From Pomacea canaliculata (lineage: Eukaryota > Mollusca > Gastropoda > Architaenioglossa > Ampullariidae): 64,000 nucleotides of DNA. Below are positions 36,226-51,243 of this stretch, piece after piece (the stretch's first letter is position 1; every line of letters begins with the position of its first letter). A program made the position numbers and the translations under genes. A model generated the notes under the pieces. The model was not told the DNA's origin. It did no database searches and worked only from the letters and a program-made list of their open reading frames with translations. The stretch covers positions 26,076,392-26,140,391 of the forward strand of contig NC_037596.1 in the NCBI RefSeq assembly GCF_003073045.1. The letters run 5' to 3'.

Positions 36226-39200
36226 CTACCTCTAACTCAGTACGTATGATTTATACTGGCTGTGAGTTGACGAGCACTAAAATGCTAAGAGAGAAATACT
36301 CGAGAAAGTGCGAGCGCCTAGACCAACCGTTAACGACCTGATAGTTATCAGGCCTTTAATTACCTGTTCACGCTCTGGTAATTTACGGCGTGTATCGCTG
36401 ACAAAGTGTAACGAGCAATGTCACAAACGCACTGAACGCACTCTGTGTTGGTGGAAATCACTGATGTGAAACTAATGGAGGATCCTGGCTGCTGGCTCTG
36501 CTTCAAACCCCCAGGCAACAGTCTACCACTTTTAAAAAAGATGCTGTAACAGTAATTGGAATGATAGGCCACGGTAGTTTCGTAATTTTGATAAGTTGTC
36601 AACGTGGCTTACTTTTGTTTCATTACAAAACTGAGGTTTCAGTCTGTTTATGCTTCATGGTGGCTGATGTCGAAAGACAACATCAAGTCCGTCACACACT
36701 GCTCACCCTCTCACAGAAAGCAGATCTCACTAATGGCAGTCGGCAAATATGTTAATTATGTCTTTTGATTCATTATTACAATAATTTCTTAGCTCAAAAA
36801 ATCCAGACAAATGGTTGTAAGTTACTTTGACAACTTTAAACAAGTATTTGATCTATTTATTTATCCAGGTAGCTGAAAGTGACTGACAAACAGCTGACGG
36901 ACGACGTAAAGACGACGTTGGTGTCGAACACCTTGACGTATTCAGCCAGACTGAAAGGTGATGATCCATTTCTTCTTCTCGAGTATAGGAGAGCTTCCTT
37001 TATATCGTAGTTAAATACAACAACATGGAAGAGAATACAAAGATGCAGACGGCTTCGGGATTGCAAGACGGAAAGAGTATGAACACTGAGAAGCTATAAA
37101 ATAGAGAGAAAGATAAAGACACAGATGAAGAAAGAAATATAAAGTTGAAGAAAAACTTAAAAACAGAAAATATAAGAAGAAATGGCGTGGTATGGCTGTA
37201 CCACCGACTTCTATGATCTCTATCTGTGGGTTTGTTTGTGTTTTTTTTTTTGTTTTTTTTTTTTGTTTTCTTTATATATTTTTTTCACCTGTCGAAGCTA
37301 TTGACGGGAAAAGTGCTTTCACAGCCATGGATGCTTAGGCCGGAAGGTGGATGTTGGGAAGATGAATGGTCGGTGCATGTACTTTTGTCTTCAGGCGATC
37401 TCGACACCTATCCCCTTCCCCTCTCTTCACACGTGCAGGTGTGACAAACCTGTATGACGTCATGCGAGCTGCCTTAATTACTCTCTTGACGTCATTGCCC
37501 GCAGGTATCTACTGCTTTCTTCTTTTCTCAGCTCGTCGATCTCTAGCCGTTAAGGAGACAAAGTGAAGACACTGAGCTAAAATTATGAGAGTATTTCGTT
37601 CAGACTGATGTCCTATAGCAACAACCAATCAGCTTGTAGCAGTTGTCTTAGTGCCGTGTGCAATCCGGATAAAGGTTTACGGACAGACTCCTCTTAATAT
37701 TGGAAAATTATTTCTCTGTTCCTTGTATGTAGGGGGTGAATGAGGATGAATGAGGAAGGGGAGTGGGAACTAAATTTTTATGTTCTATTTAATAATAGAT
37801 ATATTATTTGGAAACAAAGGTTTAAATTCAGTAGCAATACATCCTCAACACATTTCGCAATAATTCTTTTTTTTTAAATTAATGTTTGATATATTTGTGG
37901 ATATTTATTAGGGCTCATCTGGTAATAATGATACTTATTTGTATACTTATGAAGCTCCTTTCGCTAAATGTTATTTTGGAATCAATCTCTCCTGGGGCAA
38001 CAGCATCATGCGGTACTTTTCGTCTGGCAAAGAAGTTAGAGCTCACACTGCAAGCAATTGTTTTGCTCGTCACGGAGACGCTGTTATGTTTTCTTTGTGT
38101 TTGCTACCCTCGGTGTAATGTTGGAATCTTGCTGATTTATCTGAAACCCTGACACGAAATGTCGACCGCACGATGTTGCTTGCTGTCATCACGAATCTTT
38201 CTTTCTTTCTCTCTTTCTCTCTCTCTCTCTCTTTCTTTTCTTATCGCTTGTAACCACAATTTCCGTCCTTCACATTTTTGGGCATCAGGGATCTGGAAAG
38301 CAGATAGACTGATTTTTCTCATGATTTTTAAAAATTAATTTACTATGGTGACAGTTTATAACACAAGTGATCTTTTACATTGATGATTGGTTTGTTTGTT
38401 TAGTAGGAAAGTGCTTCCACCTTGAGATGATTGCGGGGTAAAAGGTATGATGGGAGGAAGCTGGCATTTGGGTGCTGGCAACGAAGCATCATTTTTTAGA
38501 AACAATTTATTTTTGTTGCTTATTCTTATTTGAAAGGAAGATGCTTCCACCTAGTGGTCAGCTTGAATAATTAAGGAAAGCTTGTATAAGGGGGTCTCGG
38601 TACCAATTAAGGGATGAGAAGAAGAAAGTGAAGGTGACAAGGGAATTCGAGTTTCTGTTAAAAACCAGAAGATGTTACCTGGATCCCCTAAGAGTAAATG
38701 TGAAGCCAAGACTTTCTATTGCTAATATCGCAGACTGCAAAGGGGGCGACAAATATACCGCTGAGCTAAAAGGCTACCCCACAGTCTCGAGGTTTTCTAC
38801 CCACGAGCGCACGCTCGCGAACACATCCACACAAACACATACACACAGAGATAACGTATGCCTGACCTACCCTCCCTGTGCCCCCTTTCCCAAGCCCTTA
38901 CCTAACTATACACAACTACAAGACCGTCTTGTCTTTTGCCGGCGTGTTTCGGGTGGAGGTACCTACCACCCACGACGGCGCTCAACCGACTTCACCTGTC
39001 GACGACCGACCGATAGGCACGTTGTCAGAACCGGGGGAAAGGGGGTGCAGGAGCATGAATTCCACCCGCTTTCAGAAGCTCTGGCCAATGACATTGCTTT
39101 ATGGGGTAGACAGGTGACAAGGAAATGTCGGGTGGCAGTCTTACTCGTGTAAACATGGCGGTGACATATTTGATCGGTTCCCTGACTTGTTGACTGTGTT

Positions 39201-42200
39201 TTATTTACTTGTTTGTTTGTGTCAAAAAAAGTGACGCTAGTGATGACAAACAAATGACATATGAACTATAAAAGAATAAACAACCGAAGAATAAAATCAA
39301 ATACAGAAAACACAAAGAGGAAACCAAGTAGTCGATCAATGCTCGACAGTTCCCCAACCGTGGCCCCTTCTCCCATCATCTTGCTTCGCATCCTTCAATC
39401 ACCTGCCCCTCATGGCAGCCGCCCTACCTTCCCTCCCTCCCATCTCCCCTCCCGTCGCGAGCTTGGCGAGACATTTGATCTTCGCTCGCGGGCCGAGAAC
39501 GACTGCTCTGACGTCAGAGCGGCGTTCGCACGAGAAGATTACAGTCTCGAGTCTGACCCGAGGGAGGGAAAGTCAACAGCGCCAACAGCCGGCCCGCGCG
39601 AGGGGCGTTTTCGTTACACCGAGCTGACCCCGAATGGAGGTTTTGTGTGAGAGATCTGATTACACGAGTAGCTAGTATACAATACACAGTGGTTTGTTAT
39701 TACTTAGCTTTAATCTGTAAGAAGATTCGCGCGAGCTTAGAGTGACCCGACGATATGGCACGGCAAGTTGTGTGAGGGATGTAGTCCCCTCCCTTTTATC
39801 TTTTATTTAAATGCAATGGCAAGTATCCTCACAAGTTGGCTAGATGAAATATGAACGATGACAATACCGGATAACAAGGTAATCGTTTACTTACAAATGT
39901 TTCTAAAACACTGCTACCGTCATTGTAATAAGTTTTTTTTTTAATCCTAAATTTTGAGGGGACACTATTGAGAAAATTGAAACTATTACTTCAGCCGACT
40001 TGCCTTTCCCTTTAAAAGGCAGCAACACAACCCGTATTTGATTTAAACTATGTAATAGATGTTCTGTAGGAAAGATGCTGTAAGCAAACTATGAAATGAT
40101 TTCCCAAAGTTTGCTGTCTTTTTTTCCCTTGTTGCCCCAGGAATGTAATGTTTAACTTTTACAAATATTCGTTATTTTTGTAATCAAAAGCGAAACATTG
40201 GTCCCGGGGAAACTGGGCAAGTGTGTATATTGCATGAAGGCCAACAGTTTCACATGAGCCCGTCTTTACGTCTGAATATTTTTTAAGTCTGCAAATGATT
40301 AAGTTTTCAATCCTCGTCCTCATCCTCATCCTCATCCTCATCATAAAAAAACACAAAAGAGCATGCTCTTAGTGCTCAAGGCATGTGAAAGACAAGGACA
40401 TAATATGAAGGACTAAAGAAGGAACAACTATGCAGACAAACATAGAAGACACATCAGGGAACAAACAATAAGGAAGGAGAGTCAGTCCATGAGGTGGATC
40501 CAATTTCATCTTCATGTCTTAATCATTGCTAATTTTTTTGCTATTTTTCTATTTTTCATAATAATTTTTTTCAGCCTCTTTCTTAAAGCATTTTAATTTG
40601 TCCTCTTTAAAAATCACAATATTCTTGTAATGTCTAGTCCTTTATCGTCTTCTTTCTTTTTTTCCCTTTTTTCTTTCTTCTTTGTTTTTCTCCTTCTCAT
40701 TTGTTTCCTCCCACCCTTATCCCCTTTTGTTTCTTTCTTCGACTTTTTCGCCCCTCTTCTCATTTTTGTTTTCTTACTCCTTCTTCGCCCTTTCCAGGGG
40801 ACTACTTGATGTACACGGGTGTGTAAATTCTGGCAACCTCTAACCATACACAAACATACGTTGTGCACGCGCAGGTATGCGATGACGCCCTCACATCTGC
40901 TACTTCTCTCTGTTACACGAGGGTTAGTTATCTTATTCACACTTCGTTCACACTGTCCGACTCAGTCCAGTGAGACCTATGTCATAACCTTGCTCAAACG
41001 TTTGTCACACAAACCTTCATCCCAGTTCTGTCAAAATGTTCCATCTGCGCCATCTTAACTTCTTCACCACCTAAACATTCTTATTGCCTACTACTTCATT
41101 ATGCTATTAATAAGTCACGTGATGCATTTTACTTCTGTCGCACCTTGTGTGATGCCGGCTTTACGCTGTGGCTGCTCGTTGATTCCTCTCGATGGAATGT
41201 TCGCGAATGTCAGCAACAAGGTGACGAACTTCTCACCTGAGGCCGTAGTTATGAAGCGAGAGTAAGTCGTGTTCACAGGGCAAAGTTGGGAACTCAAACC
41301 TTCTTGTTCCCGAAGTTATCAAGCGACCTCTAGACCCTAAAGTCATTACTGATTTGTTTTATTTGGTTTTTTATTGGTTGTTGTTGTTGTTGTTGCTGTT
41401 AGTTAGTTAGTTAGTTTGTTTGTTTGTTTGTTTGTTCGTTTTTATCCCCATGGAAGCTTTACCACTGCTTTATAACTACGGCTCCAGAAGTAAAACATCT
41501 TCTGGGTCTGGACACTGTTTTATAATTTTTGTTGTCCTTTATTTTCTGTATGCTGCTCCAGGGCAACGACTTACCCCGCTTCATGACTACTGCCACATCT
41601 AGGGCCAGATGCATGTATTTCGGGAAGAGAGAGAGAGGGAAGTAAAATTTATTATCTCTCCTCCTTTGACAATTATAATGTTTTCGAATTCAGCGAATGT
41701 GTATGAAGTGAATTAATTACATCTCCCATTCTCGGTCTACGGTTAATTGTGTTCTTCGATATGTTAGCCAAATAACGAGGGCTTGTAAGGAGAGGCAGAC
41801 AGCTGTTGTGCGTGCGTCAGCGCGTGTGTACGATCGAGCGTGGGCAAATGCGAATGACGACACGCCTAATTAACATATGACCCCAGTTCCCCATCACTTA
41901 AGCTTTGACATGTTAAGTACATCCTAATATCGTTGTTGTTGTTTGTTGTTGTTGTTTTTTGTTGTTGTTGTTTTTTTGTGCTTTCCCGTGTATGGTGTTT
42001 GTAGTGTTTATCTTTGGGAAGAAAGTGTGAATGAGGAGAGTTTTACCAAGCATTTTGGAAATAACATGAGAACTGAAGTTTATTCAATCATTAAAAAAAA
42101 GTATATATATCTATGATACTGCATCGCAGTAGCCTACTTGCTGCTTGTACGACACCACCATCGCCACTCCTTCAATCACGCTCTTGCTGGTCGAGAACGA

Positions 42201-43390
42201 GAATATTCTGAATTCAAAAAGAATTATTCCCAATTTTCTAATTAAAAAAAAGTGAGGATGGGGTTAGTCACAAGGTGTAGGCGTTGTTAGCCACTCATCT
42301 CCACTAAATGAAATAATAAAAATGGCCTGACACCAAGAAAGAGCACATCACTGTAGGTGGTCACATCGCTCGTGGTCTCAGACATTGCCTTTGGAATTTA
42401 TTGTGGGTGTGGAGGCGGTCACGTGGGCAGAGATCTATTTTTAGAGTGGCGGCCACAACGAGCGGTCGAGAATAGCAACAGACAAACAGATCGAGGACTG
42501 GCAGCCATGGCAAAACCTTTAACATCCAAAGTTATTTTTGATGGCATGGCCTGCTGTTCCCAGTACATGGGGGGAGGTGAAATCTATTTTTTCTCCTTCT
42601 TTAACTCTTTCTTTCTTTATTAATTATTTTTCTCTGTCTGTCTTTCTCGTTTTCCCCTCTTTCTATATGTAGAAATGAGAGAGTGAAGAACAGACGAAAG
42701 AAGGAAAAAAACTTAATGCTTCAGATTGGAGTTTATTTTCGCAATTATAGTATATAGTAAATATCCATGTGTTTGTGTTCTACTTAACGTCTCTTTATAC
42801 CCCAAAGACACACACACATGGTTTATTTCTTTTTCTTTCTCTCTTTCTCTGTATATATTGATATACCAAAGAGATAGCGAGAAAAACAGTCTGCTCTCGA
42901 TAAAGATCGCTCACACCTCCATGGCCGAGTTTTCACGACTTTTATGCCCCCAAGTTTTCGATGAAAGAATGATAATCAAGACACTTGTTGCTGTTATTAT
43001 CACCGATGTTTGCGATCTACCACAGACCTAGGGGGTGATGACACATTTTCTGTTTCGTTCATTTCCCCAGAAATCTGTGGCAATACAATACACGAGATCG
43101 CAGCTGACAGATGTCAAAACATTCAGAGATGAATTCTAATGATTATGTGTGCTGACATTTTGGGAATATAAAGGGTAGATATCGGTAATGTATGGACAAA
43201 TCATGGTTTGCCCTTTTAAAGTCGACAGCATCGTATGTCCCTCTCCCCGGTAGGTGATTGTACTGGAGAAGAAAGATCGGCGGGAAAGGTTCGCTTCTTG
43301 ACTCCACCTGGAGTCCATTGGTTTTCTGTAAACAGGAATTCGTGAGCGAATGCACGTGTATTGGAAAGTGGCACGTCCATGAATGCATGT
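36226..43390. other. Gene-poor region, part 2
   Basis: No gene supported. It holds a perfect 16-base hairpin palindrome (36337-36352), a CT run (38195-38236), a CpG-richer patch (about 39340-39640), a CTCATC repeat (40312-40342), GTT-rich runs (41386-41432 and 41935-41980) and TGACGTCA sites at 37455, 37487 and 39509. The 174-codon open frame at 38628-39152 shows no domain, signal or splice pattern. Confidence 0.45.
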
Positions 43391-43400
43391 TATTACACGC

Positions 43401-43590
43401 GTTTGTTTGTTTTTTTTTCTTTCTTACTTTCTATTTTACTTTTGTTCTCTTGTGTTTTTTGTTTGTTTTTTGTTTGTTTTTGTTTGTTTTTTGTTTGTTT
43501 TTGTTTACTTTTTTTGTTTTTGTTTGTTTGTTTGTTTTGTTTGTTTTTGTTTGCTTTTTGTTTGTTTTTTTTGTTTGTTTGTTTTATTGG
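43401..43590. repeat. TTTTTGTTTG microsatellite
   Basis: About 190 bases of T runs broken by single G or C, with repeated TTTGTTTG. Confidence 0.9.
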
Positions 43591-46500
43591 CATTTAAGTG
43601 TGTGTGTGTGCGCTTGTCTATGAACACCCAATACTTCTATCCGCCAATACAACAACATAATAATCTACCCGAACCAGTCAAGCAGCAGGCTATAGCCAAG
43701 CTTCAATCTCCTCTACAAACTGCAAGCACGGTTTTACCCTTCAGAAGAAAAACAATTTTTTTTTCTTCCCTCGTGTTCAGCAGACTCACGTGCAGCGAAG
43801 AACACTGCGATGACGTCAGCTCTTACGTCAAGACATTCCCCCCATGTCTTCATATCCCTCGCGCAGACATTCTCTCGAGTGAAGATCTCGCTACAAGCCG
43901 GTTCATCTCCGACTCGAAGCAAAGTTTTCCTTTCACCGACATCACCATGCATGACATCTGTGTAAGTAGTTTCTCCTACAGGTGGCGCTGCTAATTTTGC
44001 AGCAGGAAGTGAAAACTCTGGAGGACAGTCGCGAGGCGGGCTACACAAACTCTGTGGTAATGAAAACGCAGCAGCTATCACGGCCGCGCAGGCGCTTGCG
44101 ATGCTGGTGCTACAGGAAATGGGTCGCGATGGGGTGACATGGGGTCATGTGTGTTGTCACACCTTTGCACTAGGAAGCATCCCTGGTTCGAGTTTCGTAG
44201 CGAGAAAAAACATTTATTGTTGCCATCAGAAAGTACACGGAAAGGGAAGAACATTGATAACTACCATCATCATTAACATTGTCATCATTATCGTCCTCAT
44301 AGATATGAATACGTGTGTCTTTTTTTTTTTTTTTCTTTTTGAGCGTGTTTACTGATGTTTGCTTGTCTCGTCTAGTGTATGTGTCATTTCTTTCTCTCAC
44401 TTTCTCGTTCACTTTCCTCTATGAAGTATCATCTCATCTGTCTGTATCTCTGTATATATATAAGTGTGAATGTGTGTTTTACTCATCTTAATAATAGGAC
44501 AACACAAATTACATCCTTTGCTCTCATCACACCACAGATTTAAATTCCAGTCCCCAGTGCGTTGGAATTAACGAAGTAAAACGACGGTCGTTCAAAGGTT
44601 TAATCATTTCCTTCAGTCTCTCTCTCTCCCGGAATGTCAGCAGCCCGGGAAAGGCTTTCTCCTCCCATCCCCATCCCCATCCCCTCACCCCAGCGCCCCC
44701 TGGCTCACCTTCATAACCCAGCCAATAGCTCTTCAGCCGGCTGCTGACGCAAGTCGTGCGTCACAACCCTCGCCACCCTCAGTCGGTGCAACGATACAGC
44801 GTCTGTCGCTATACAGATTGGCTGAATTGTGAGCAGGAACAGGCACGATATTTATTGTGAAGAATGAGTCTGCGAATACAGGAATCACTCACAGGAACTT
44901 GGATGTTTGCTTTAATTTTGATTTTCAGCTGTAGTGGCACTGTCAATTCTGAAGCAGGGGAAATTAATTAACATTCAAGATTGATTTTGGTAACAGCAGT
45001 GCAAACTTCATCTGATGAAGATCGAGACCGTGGTTCATATGGTTCAAAGATTGTAGAATTGAAAGCAATATTGCTAACATTAAATATTTGATAAAAAGTC
45101 ATAGCATAACATGCAAATATAAGTTTAACTGCTTTTTCTTTTGAGTCCTCTGCAGTTGTATCTGGAGTATGGTTTTACATGAATCTGACTTTTGCGCCGT
45201 TTAGCAGCATCTCTAGTGATGTAGCTACTGCTATCCAGTTTACACAATTTTCAGCAGTATATCATAGGAACACTGTAAAATAGATTATCATTTCTCAACA
45301 ACTGTCATCTCCTTTCTGCACGCGAATCCCACACGCGCCACACGATCCAGCGGACAACAAGTATAGAATGAAACTCTCGCCTGTCTCTCGTTCATACACA
45401 TGCCAGCATCTCTCTCTCTCGTTCTATTTCTGTCTCTCTTTCACACACACGTGCACACACACATATACACAAACATGCACACACACACAAACTTGCACAC
45501 ACACACACACTAGCATGAAGTTCAGCCGTCTATCCCTCCCTCTATCCTCCCCGCCCTCCCCAGCTGCTTGCCACTATCCCGTCAGACCTCGCTCGTGCCA
45601 CTGACGCAAATCATTTGCATCTCTTTCACGCTTGGCTGCAAATCGCCAAGCTAGGCAGTCGGAGGACATCATGGGTCTGACAATCGCAAACCCCATCAGT
45701 CTTTTTTTCTTTCTTTCTTTCCTTTCTTTCTTTTCTTTCGATACGAGTTGCGGGAAGGGGCCGAAACTCCCATTTTTCATCTTCACTTTCAACAGTCACC
45801 TCCCACACTCTCTCGTCTCATTCCTCATCGTGTGGATGTACCTATCAAGCCATCGACCAGACCTACAGCTCCTACATGGATCGAAGAAAGTACAGGAGCC
45901 TGGGTTTAGGTTTGAGGGTTTATGAGTAAATGGAGTCGGATGGGGGCTTAAGGGTGTGGTGGGCTGTTTACATTTTTTCCCGACCTTCTCTCGGAAATCA
46001 GCGTCATGGGTAATACGCAAACGAAGTGTGAGAAGGAAATTGTTTTTCAAGTCTTTCCTGTAGAGTGCATAGATTATGCTGGTGTTTTCCTGTTGCCTTA
46101 GAAAAAAAAAATATTGTAGAGACGAGGAAGGAAGTGGAGCCCCTCGAGAACAGATTGAGCGGAGGGGGTGGGGAGGGTTAGAAAAGGAAGGAAGATTTAA
46201 AAAAAAAAAGGTGGGGGAAGAACTGTCACATTTTTTCTTGTGAGTCCTTCTAAGTTTTTTTTTTTCCATCGCTCCCAATTCTCTCTCCAACGCATCTCAT
46301 TTTTCCATTTGTTCTTCCTCTCTTCCCCTTTCTCTTTCACACTCATCACACACCTAGATAGATAAACGCACGCGTTTGTTGAGTGTAAGCATTTATATTA
46401 ATATATTATATCAACACATATTGAGGGTGGCAAGTTTTCAGTTATGTCCTGGGAGTCAGATTCCTCACTTGTTGGCATAGCTCTCCAAAGGGCGGGGTCT

Positions 46501-49500
46501 GCTTCCCACCCACCTTCCTCCTCTTCCATCATTCTACCCCCGTCCCTCGTGCCCTAGATTAAACCTGTCGGTTTAAGGCGACAAAGCCACCTTGGTGCTG
46601 ACGTCAGCAGCGGGTTGACAAGTTCACATACGCGGAAGTCGCCATCTTAACTCTTTCCCCGCATCGTTGACAGGACGGGGCCTCCTGTCTCCCTCCTCCC
46701 CAGTAGCTGTCGGCGTATGTTTGAATATTGCCAAGGGCCTCTTATGTTTGTGCTTGTCAGAGATGATATTTGTACCTGGCAGTCGTATGGGGAGGGGAAG
46801 GGACATTACCGTCCTCTTTATATTTCATAGTTGCCAAAATTCTAAAACTTTCGTTTTCTTGATGTCCTTATTGCCACGTGGATTTGAAAATTGTTTTGTT
46901 GTCCGACTTTAGCAATGATGGTAGCAGCAATAGAAGTTGGAAAAGAAGAACAACTAGTGAAAGAATTATTAATGTATGAGGATGTGAAGACATTTTAAAG
47001 GGGAGTAGAAAGAGTAGCACTGGACTATTTCGCATCTAAAATTTAATCTGACACCTACCCACTCCCACCTGAGAGCTGTACAATTGAAGATTTTTACGAA
47101 ACAAAGATATAAAATTCGATAACGAATAAGAGATAAGTATTCAAGGGAGAGGCTTCTTCTCAGGTCTTTGCAAACTACCAGATAAGTGCCAGCCTGCACG
47201 ATGATGGCGACGATGGGGTTTGAAGAAGAGCCAGTCAAGGGTCCATCCATTAGTTTCGGATCCGCGATTCTGAAGGAAAAAAATAAAGCGGAAAGAAGTC
47301 TCTCTTTAAATTATCTTTCCTTACAGACCACATCATCAGCAAGACGACTTCAAACAACGAAAGAGTGGAGGAGGGAGAAAAACAGCAAAGAAATAGCAAC
47401 ATTAACAGCTTTCCTATTTGGTTTTCGTGTTTGCTTTGACGTTAGCGTTTCTCCTTCTTTGTCATTTTCTTTTAACTTTTTAAGTTTTTCTTCGAAATTT
47501 TTACCCCGATGACGTAAGGAGCTTCTATATTTGTTTTCATTAATGACAGACAACTTCCGTTTTTTCATTCCTTTGAACCGCCTTTCTCTCTCTCTCAATC
47601 AAGACCAGAGTTGACTTCTATTCTATGTTACGCTTTTGCAGTTTATTTTCTCCCTTCAGCGTTTTTGCGATCTTCCACCGTAAAGTTCAGTAATGGCATG
47701 TGAGCTGGGTTACGTCCCTTATTGCGCGCAGTAAAACCCACGCAGTTGTCGTCCCCGAGCTGGACCCCCGCACCATTGGGCACGACCTGGGAGGTCACGT
47801 GATGGAGGAGGAGGAGGCAGGAAGGTGGGGAAGGCCCACGCGAGCAGCATCCATCAACCAGGAGCTGTTCCTTAATTTCGAAGGACAAGGCGGACTTCCA
47901 AATTTGGGCAAACACAGCCACAAAGAACCTTGTCAGTCTGGGCCCTGGCCAGAGAGCCAGTCGATGTCGACTTTGAAGCTTTCATTTCGGGTTCTCTGAC
48001 GTCATCAGTATTGGAAGCGAGGAAACGATTTGTGCTCTGTTCTGTACATAAAAATATGTTAGATTACTACAACCTGCCACCTGACCGTTCTCCCTCCATT
48101 GCGATACCTGTATAGTTTCACTCAATCTCAATTTGTTAATCATAGTTTCTTCGTCATCTGAGTGCATCTAATTTGTACTTAATTTATCTTTCCGTTTGTC
48201 AAATAAGTTTTGAGGAGGTTTTCGAAATTTTCATCTGTTCTCTACCTTCTGTAGAAAAAATTAAGATCACAATTATGTATTCTGTCTGCCTGCAGAAAAT
48301 TTAAGGAAGGTTTGAGTTTGAGAACAAGGAGCACGTTATTGAATATTTTCTTCAATATTTTTAAGTCATCGTCTAAAGTCTCAGACAGGTAGGGCTTCTG
48401 CGCCGGTTTGAAAGTTTATTTTGGTTCCTAACCAACCAAACATCTAAAAGTACACGTAGCCCAGACGTGCATTAAGTCAACAGACATTTCGATATTAAAA
48501 TCACAGGTTGATATCACAAAGAAGAAAGTGCAGACACGGATAGTGTTTTGACTCCTATAATCTCGATTCCCTGTCGGTGCTTCAGAGAGTCTTTGATAAA
48601 AGGATTTTATTTTAGTCAAAATTTCTCAAAAATCCATCAGCAACCAAATTAAGCCGATCAATAAATCCAAGTTTTCTTAGAACAAACAAGAAAACATCTA
48701 TTGAGGAGTCATGTAGCTTTTGATGGTAAAGGGAAAAATGTAATCATCCATCAAAGTATGACGGCCTTCACACTGCGAGATCCATCAAAAGAAGTGTAAA
48801 GAAGGTCATCATCTCACCCAACTCTCGTTGGTAACGAGATCCAGACAAGCATCAACTAGAAACCATTGTAACCTCCACGCACTACACACAGTGCTTTTTT
48901 GTTCATTTTGGTCATTAGTGTCTGTAGTTTTTCGCGGATATTGCTAATTGCTTCTAGTCTGGCTAGCCGTTGAAAAAGAATCAGTCAGAGCTCACCCTGG
49001 CAACCACCCCGGGTGCTTGCGCCACCTTTTGCGTCAGAACCAATGAGTATAGCAAGCCCTTCTGTCCTACCTGCAAAAAAAACCTCGCAAGAGTCATAAA
49101 AATAGTCAGCTGGCTCGTCTAGGACCGAGATGGCTGAAAAAAGATTCATTGGTATTTTATACTCCAGTCAGTGCAACCGGATTGACTAAGTGTCATAAAA
49201 GTGATTGAATTAAAGCTTTGGCGGAGGGATTGATGTTTATCACCGATCCTAAGGTTATATCATTCAAAGCAGCAAGCCCTGTAAACACATGCCACTTGAA
49301 GAAAAAGAACAGCGTGGCCGAGACGAGATCTGAACCCATAACAACCAGTCTTCAGTTTAATAACGACCTCTCTAATCGTTGCGCCGCCGAACCGCCATTC
49401 ATAACTTCAGGAAGAGGTCACGACTTTACAAATCTAGATTTAGAGCACGCAGTATATTATTATGAGAAATTCTAAAAATGTGCCGGGAATTATTTAGATA

Positions 49501-51243
49501 TTCATGTTTATGTGTCTGCTCATAAAGTACTTCTTGTATACAATCGCATTTTTTTAAACGCATTTCTCTGAGTCTTACAATAACAGTCGATACTTCCACC
49601 TTATATAAGAGTATTTACTTTCAGTGCAACAGTTGTAAAAATGTATATTTTCCGTATTAGAGACTTATTTGAATCAAATAAGCCGACATGTTGTAGTTAG
49701 TCATCATACAAGATGTTTCCTTCTTTCCTCGCTTTATTTATTAAATACCCGGACGAGTAAATGAAATAAAATTATGTTTTCGTTTAGATGTGGAAATTTC
49801 TGGTCATTAGATAAATTCTGAAATTAATTAGACAATATTTTTAGTTATTTTCTTAAGTGCTCAGTCAATCCATAAACTTCTGAGCATACGAAATTCTGTT
49901 TAAAAAAATTAAAAGATTTTTATCCGTAGCGTGATTGACATTGAATGAGCATGTGATATACTTGGCAAAATTGTACCCGAGAAAAAGAAAAAACAAAATT
50001 GACATAGTCAAATACATAAAACAAATATTTGGTTACGTAAACAAGACAGAAAAAAGTTCTCGTCTCGCGCGTAGTGATGTGTTATGCGGCTGGGGCTGCT
50101 GAAGGTGCAGACAGGGGAGTGAATGGAAACATTCCTCGTGAAGACCTGCGCATTGTTTATCGATAAAGGAACAAAAGACAAAAACTAAGAAAGAGGAAGA
50201 AGACTCTTACAGCACCACTTAAAATACTTGCCCGAAGCTATCTCCGAACAGCTGTGAAAAAAGCTGCATTGGAAGATAATGTATTCGGTGCCAGACTGGA
50301 GCTGAACTCTGGGGTCGTGCATTGCACAGAAGAGTTCAAAATTATCAAACATCTGCTGGATCCTTCCTTCAGGACATGGCATCGCAGGATACGATTTTTA
50401 GTTTGTTTGCTTTGTGTTGTCTTTTTTTTTTTTAACTTTTAGTTTTTAAACCACCTGGAAATCTTTTCTCTTTTTGTATACATAATTTTTTTCTCTGTCG
50501 CTCGCTTCTCATCCTATTTTTTCTCTCTTTCCTTCACCTCTCTCTTTTTATACATGCATAAAAGCTTTCTTTCCATCTGTCACTCTCTATGAACATATAT
50601 ATAATAACTTTTTGTATGTTACTCTTTGGCTATATCTCTTTCTCTCTTTCTACTTCCCCTTCTATCTCTTTCTCGTTGTTTTTCTCTCTCACTCTCACCT
50701 CCCGCCCCACCCCACGACTTTCTCCTGTGAAGTAACATCTACATCTTCACTTCAACCTCCAACAGAAATGTGAACAGGCAGCTTGTGGTCACATCGTGGG
50801 CTTCATCCGCTTTTAGCTTGGAGATGACAGCAGTCGGCGCTGCACGAGGGTCTGACAAGGACCGTTGACTACACGCTCTTTCCTTTTCCTCCCGTTACAA
50901 CGCTTTTAAATACAAGGTCCAGGCTTCGGTTGAGAAAAAAACTGTTGTTTATGGGGAATGGAGACAGGGTCTTATTTTTCGTATAATTGTGCTTGACACA
51001 AGAATTAAGGTCTTATTTGCGGGGTATGAGCTATTTTCTGTCTCTCTTGTTTTTTGATAATAAAATTAAGGACTTATTTTTCTCTGAATCATACTGTGTG
51101 AACTTTCTATTTCTGTCTCCTTGTTTTTTTGGGGGGGAGGGAGTTTAATATCAGATGAACTATCAAGTCTGTGTTAATGTATGTTTTGATATATTGCTAG
51201 TTCGAAATTCAAGTAGACGTTAGTAAGATTGTGCTTATCTTGT
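43591..51243. other. Gene-poor region, part 3
   Basis: Mixed composition with GC-richer patches (44620-44780 and 46550-46700), CT/CA repeats (45410-45510), one SINE-like trace (49305-49400) and TGACGTCA sites at 43811, 46599 and 47997. T/C-rich sequence fills about 50400-50700. No exon with splice support. Confidence 0.45.
49305..49400 (-). repeat. tRNA-derived SINE-like trace
   Basis: On - : GGCGCAACGATTAGAGAGGT (A-box region), then after about 30 bases ATGGGTTCAGATCTCGTC (B box GGTTCAGATCTC). Degenerate; no acceptor stem. Confidence 0.4.

Noticed and set aside
35773-36341. 158 and 173 aa frames rich in F, S and L that look like membrane proteins
   Set aside because: Translation of a T-rich polypyrimidine tract; two overlapping frames are equally open and neither has other features.
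36337-36352. Perfect hairpin CCTGATAGTTATCAGG
   Set aside because: Only 16 bases with a two-base loop; too short to argue for a regulatory RNA or terminator in a eukaryote.
38628-39152. 174 aa open frame, the longest single frame in the gene-poor half that is not purely repeat
   Set aside because: No signal, domain, hydrophobic pattern or splice context; composition is ordinary for the flanking DNA.
40312-40342. CRISPR-like regular repeat (CTCATC)
   Set aside because: A hexanucleotide microsatellite without spacers; the contig is eukaryotic.
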